Shown here in pieces: positions 60,999-64,000 of a DNA stretch of 64,000 nt. Location: NCBI GenBank assembly GCA_002695025.1, contig NZNV01000017.1:1-64000 (forward strand). Direction: 5' to 3'. Under the pieces are notes generated by a model. It did no database searches. It saw only the letters and a program-made list of their open reading frames with translations, and had not been told where the DNA came from. The position numbers were made by a program, and so were the translations under genes. This stretch comes from Owenweeksia sp. GTDB lineage: Bacteria > Bacteroidota > Bacteroidia > Flavobacteriales > Schleiferiaceae. The stretch's first letter is position 1. Each line of letters begins with the position of its first letter.

Positions 60999-62530
60999 CC
61001 TGCTACGGCCTCTAATGCATTCATCTCCAGTAGCTCGTCAATATAATTCCGGTTGTTGGAAAGGCGTGGAACTTTATGCTGACCACCCAACTTACCTTTG
61101 GACTTTAACCAATCGTAGAAAAGATTGGGACGGGCTACGTTCATAATGGGGCGTTTAAGGGCCATGTTCTTATGTCTCTTGGCTTCATAATCGCTGTTCA
61201 CCTGCATCAGGTGGCGATCCATAATGTCGGTAAAATCTTCAATATTACTGGGAGCCTCACTAAATTCTACCAACCATTCATGCGCCCCGCTTTCGTTATT
61301 TTCCATATATACCGGGGCAGCGGTATATTCCAGTACTACCGCACCGGTACGGGCGCAGGCTTCCTGTAGTGCATCTTCGGCATTTTCAATAATCACCTCT
61401 TCACCAAAAGCATTGATAAAATGTTTGGTGCGGCCGGTAATCTGAATACGGTAGGGTGAGGTAGAGGTGAATTTTACGGTATCACCAATGATGTAGCGCC
61501 ACAGGCCAGCATTGGAACTGATCACGACCGCATAATTAACATCCTTTGCAACCTCACTCAGGGGAATAGCTTTTGAGTTTTCCCCGTCAAATTCATCCAT
61601 GGCGATAAACTCGTAAAAAATGCCGTAGTCCAGCATCAGCAGCAGCTCCTGGCGGTCGGTGATATCCTGTATGCCAAAAAATCCTTCCGAGGCATTATAG
61701 GTTTCCAGGAAACTGAAGCTGGAGTTGGGCAGGATATCGACAAACTGTTGACGGTATGGTGTGAAATTCACGCCTCCGTGCATATACAGCTCCAGGTTGG
61801 GCCAAACCTCATGTAGATTGGCTTTGCCCGTTTTCTCCAGTACTTTCCTGGCCAATACCAACATCCATGAAGGAACTCCGGCCAGGCTGCTTACATCTTC
61901 TTTAATACTGGTGTTGGCAATAGCTTCGATCTTTTCCTCCCATTCCTCCATCAGGCTGATTTTATTGTTGGGTGTGCTACGCATTTCCACCCAAAACGGA
62001 AGGTTTTCAATTATAATGGCCGAAAGGTCGCCATAAAAGGAGTTGTTCTCGCTATTATTGATAAAGGTACTTCCACCCAGGCGCAGGCTCATGCCCGAAA
62101 ATATGGAGGTTTCCGGGTGATTATTGCAATAGATGCTGAGCAGATCTTTGCCACCTTTAAAGTGACATTCCTCAATAGCCTCCTGGCTTACGGGTATGAA
62201 CTTACTTTTGCTGGAGGTGGTTCCGCTGGATTTTGCAAACCATTTGATCTCGGTAGGCCACATGATGTTTTGTTCACCGGACCTTAAGCGGTCAACATCT
62301 GCCTGTATGGTTTCGTAAAAATGCAGAGGTACCCGGGAACGGAAGTCTTCATAATTCCGGATGCTGCGGAAATCATAGCGCTTTCCCCACTCCGTTCTTG
62401 CAGCCCTTTCCAGCAGGCCCTGTAATACTTCCTGCTGTACTTCAATGGGGTATTTCATAAAAAGCTCAATCTGGTGGAACCTCTTTTTCATCCGCCAGCT
62501 GATAAAAGAATTGACTAGGTCGAGCTTCAT
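60995..62530 (-). CDS. GH3-family acyl-adenylate-forming enzyme
   Basis: This is a 511-residue protein resembling the plant GH3 auxin-responsive family (PF03321), which adenylates a carboxylate and joins it to an amino acid. The N-terminal WFAKSSGTTSSKSKFIPVSQ is the ATP-binding P-loop-like motif. Others are YNASEGFFGIQD (adenylate binding), LWRYIIGDTVKFTS and GRTKHFINAFGEEVIIENAE. Bacterial members are largely uncharacterised. It is coupled to the propeller-like gene downstream. The acid substrate is unknown. Confidence 0.92.
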   Translation of the reverse strand: MKLDLVNSFISWRMKKRFHQIELFMKYPIEVQQEVLQGLLERAARTEWGKRYDFRSIRNYEDFRSRVPLHFYETIQADVDRLRSGEQNIMWPTEIKWFAKSSGTTSSKSKFIPVSQEAIEECHFKGGKDLLSIYCNNHPETSIFSGMSLRLGGSTFINNSENNSFYGDLSAIIIENLPFWVEMRSTPNNKISLMEEWEEKIEAIANTSIKEDVSSLAGVPSWMLVLARKVLEKTGKANLHEVWPNLELYMHGGVNFTPYRQQFVDILPNSSFSFLETYNASEGFFGIQDITDRQELLLMLDYGIFYEFIAMDEFDGENSKAIPLSEVAKDVNYAVVISSNAGLWRYIIGDTVKFTSTSPYRIQITGRTKHFINAFGEEVIIENAEDALQEACARTGAVVLEYTAAPVYMENNESGAHEWLVEFSEAPSNIEDFTDIMDRHLMQVNSDYEAKRHKNMALKRPIMNVARPNLFYDWLKSKGKLGGQHKVPRLSNNRNYIDELLEMNALEAVAG

Positions 62531-62574
62531 AATTTAGTTAATTTCCCAGCTTTAAATTTAATAAATCCCTTTTT

Positions 62575-63372
62575 ATGGAATTTGTTTCCAATCTCTCCAA
62601 AATGAGCTCTTATGTTGAGGAGCCGGTTCAGTACCTGCTGTTGACAGACCACGACTTCCTGAAGATGAATGAGCTTATAGGCCGTGAAATTAAGATAGAA
62701 TTTCAGAAGGAGAAGTATTGTATCTCGTGTGGCAATCAATTTCAGGATCTTTACCGGATGGGGTTTTGTAAAAATTGCTTTTACACCAGTCCGGAAGCAG
62801 GGGAAAGTATCATCCGTCCTGAACTGAGTAAGGCCCATGAAGGTGTGGAAGACCGGGACCTTGCTTTTGAGAAGGAATACCAGTTGCAACCCCATGTGGT
62901 TTACCTGGCCAACTCAGGGGGGCTGAAGGTGGGGGTTACCCGTGATCGACAGAAAACCACGCGCTGGACGGATCAGGGTGCATCACAGGCTATTGTGCTG
63001 GCTTTAACCACCAACCGTTATGAAGCCGGCCTTATTGAGGTAGCTTTAAAGGAAGTGGTGGCTGATAAAACAGTTTGGCAGAAGATGTTGCGTAATGAAG
63101 ATCCGGAAGTGGACCTTATTGCTGAACGTAAAAGATTAGCGGGCCATTTAAATGAAGAACTGGCCCGTTTTGTATCGGATGATACTACATTGTACAACCT
63201 CAAATACCCGGTTAAGAATTACCCGGCCAAGGTCAAGGGAATTAATCTGGATAAGAATCCGGAGGTGCAGGCTATTTTACAAGGGATACGCGGACAATAC
63301 TTGATCTTTGAGGGCGGAGGGGTGCTTAACATCAGAGGCCACTCAGGATACCGCGTGAAAATTTCTTTTTGA
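62575..63372 (+). CDS. DUF2797 protein with zinc-ribbon-like cysteines
   Basis: This is a 265-residue cytoplasmic protein of the DUF2797 family. Two CxxC pairs at about residues 42-66 (CISCGNQF, GFCKNCF) look like a zinc ribbon. The middle shows HVVYLANSGGLKVGVTRDRQKTTRWTDQGA and RYEAGLIEVALKEVVADKTVWQKML, a stretch that recalls the GIY-YIG nuclease core. Family function is unknown. Its last 41 bases overlap the end of the convergent membrane-protein gene. Confidence 0.88.
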   Translation: MEFVSNLSKMSSYVEEPVQYLLLTDHDFLKMNELIGREIKIEFQKEKYCISCGNQFQDLYRMGFCKNCFYTSPEAGESIIRPELSKAHEGVEDRDLAFEKEYQLQPHVVYLANSGGLKVGVTRDRQKTTRWTDQGASQAIVLALTTNRYEAGLIEVALKEVVADKTVWQKMLRNEDPEVDLIAERKRLAGHLNEELARFVSDDTTLYNLKYPVKNYPAKVKGINLDKNPEVQAILQGIRGQYLIFEGGGVLNIRGHSGYRVKISF

Positions 63373-64000
63373 AGGATCGGAAGAGATTAGTCTTCATAAT
63401 CACGTACAGGCCGATAAAAGAGGGGATCACCACGTTAAAGAACCAGATTGTTAGACTGGCCAATACCAGTAGTGCTTCATTGTTCCAGATAGGTTGGAAT
63501 ACCCAAACCGCTATGGCGCTTTTCAAAACAAAATCGGCTATTGCTATAGAAGGTAATAGTGAACTTATCAGGTAATATACCGGCACGGCAAACCAGAATA
63601 CGGCCGGTAAGCCTTCCGGTGAAAACAGGAGTATCACCAACGCAAACTGCAGATTGTAAGTAAGGAATTTTCCTATGGCAAGCCATAGGAACAGGAGCTT
63701 TTCTCTCATGCCCGGTCTGCCTTTCAGCATATAGTTCTCCAGTTTAAACCTTCCAATATTCCTAAGGTGAAGCCAGCGTTGTAAGCGTTTGAACAGGAGA
63801 TATATGGTCATGATTACAATGGTAAAACCCAGGCTTAGGAAGAACGCCCGATCCGCAGCTAGCAGTCCCATTAAATAGAGTAGGGCACCACTGGCCATGC
63901 CGGCAATAAGCAGTTTGGAAAAGAGGCGGGGAAGGTGCATCCAGAAATTGAGGAAGAACGATTTTTTACGATTCTGTTGTTCGCTCATCATCACATAACG
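63332..64000 (-). CDS. flippase-like (LPG synthase TM/YbhN-type) membrane protein, 5' end probably outside the window
   Basis: The frame is open to the right edge; an ATG at 63994 would give 220 residues. About six hydrophobic segments are visible. The region NIGRFKLENYMLKGRPGMREKLLFLW to SLLPSIAIADFVLKSAIAVWVF resembles the C-terminal half of YbhN/UPF0104 flippase-like proteins, which usually have about 300 residues. So the N-terminal part is probably beyond the window, or this is a short form. The substrate is unknown; relatives act on lipids or polyprenyl-linked sugars. Its stop lies inside the convergent DUF2797 gene. Confidence 0.65.
   Translation of the reverse strand, partial: RYVMMSEQQNRKKSFFLNFWMHLPRLFSKLLIAGMASGALLYLMGLLAADRAFFLSLGFTIVIMTIYLLFKRLQRWLHLRNIGRFKLENYMLKGRPGMREKLLFLWLAIGKFLTYNLQFALVILLFSPEGLPAVFWFAVPVYYLISSLLPSIAIADFVLKSAIAVWVFQPIWNNEALLVLASLTIWFFNVVIPSFIGLYVIMKTNLFRSFKKKFSRGILSGL

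Overview
The window looks like chromosomal DNA from a member of the Bacteroidota, most likely a flavobacterial lineage. The evidence is as follows. Four TonB-dependent receptors are present, three of them with an N-terminal carboxypeptidase-like (SusC/CarboxypepD_reg type) domain. There are Bacteroidota-specific families (DUF4249 lipoprotein, HYC_CC_PP, DUF3127, DUF2797). Many genes have the Bacteroidota sigma factor -7 element TAnnTTTG just upstream, and Shine-Dalgarno sequences are not conspicuous. No insertion sequence, prophage, CRISPR array or rRNA was found. The only RNA gene I am sure of is a tRNA-Leu(UAG).

Layout. 0-9.5 kb: DUF4249 lipoprotein and its TonB receptor, a Prc/Tsp-type protease, an OppC-like permease, aat, a short-chain fatty acid transporter, a DUF3127 protein with an SSB-like acidic tip, and a flavin reductase. 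9.6 kb: tRNA-Leu with promoter and terminator. 9.85-15.9 kb: a divergently transcribed LysR regulator and a DAB inorganic-carbon uptake operon (two unrecognised small genes, dabB, dabA) facing each other across a palindrome-rich spacer. 16-22 kb: small membrane and lipoprotein genes, an ArsP/DUF318-type permease, and a TonB receptor with a membrane-anchored partner. 22-28 kb: NYN-LOTUS protein, bestrophin, MtfA-like peptidase, a GNAT enzyme and a lipoprotein. 28-30.4 kb: a Crp/Fnr regulator followed by a sulfur-handling set (DUF2892, TauE/SafE, two rhodaneses).

30.4-32.6 kb: a class A beta-lactamase-like hydrolase and a NdpA-type nucleoid protein. 32.6-40.6 kb: a minus-strand metal-handling cluster with a CDF efflux pump, two TonB receptors, a periplasmic HMA protein, a HYC_CC_PP protein, an AraC-type regulator fused to an HMA-like domain, a lipoprotein and a His/Cys-rich exported protein. 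40.8-42.6 kb: an AhpD-like protein, a kinase-like protein with a DHp helix but no ATPase domain, and a single-domain response regulator. 42.6-45 kb: tandem paralogues with an outer-membrane barrel, coiled coil and SPOR-like end. 45.2-48.6 kb: tig-clpP-clpX. 48.6-55.6 kb: a minus-strand run etfB-etfA-bifunctional nuclease-CNT nucleoside transporter-thyA-TonB_C protein-folA. 55.8-59.4 kb: pdhB and a K+-dependent-type membrane pyrophosphatase with an extra C-terminal domain. 59.5-64 kb: deoxynucleoside kinase, propeller-like protein, GH3-family enzyme, DUF2797 protein and a truncated flippase-like membrane protein.

The parts that repay attention most are the DAB locus with its own regulator, operator-like palindrome and two unknown small genes; the metal cluster with its metal-sensor/HTH fusion; the ATPase-less kinase plus response regulator; the extended pyrophosphatase; and a candidate structured RNA at about 22.76-22.84 kb. 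All family assignments come from reading motifs and overall sequence character; no database search was possible.
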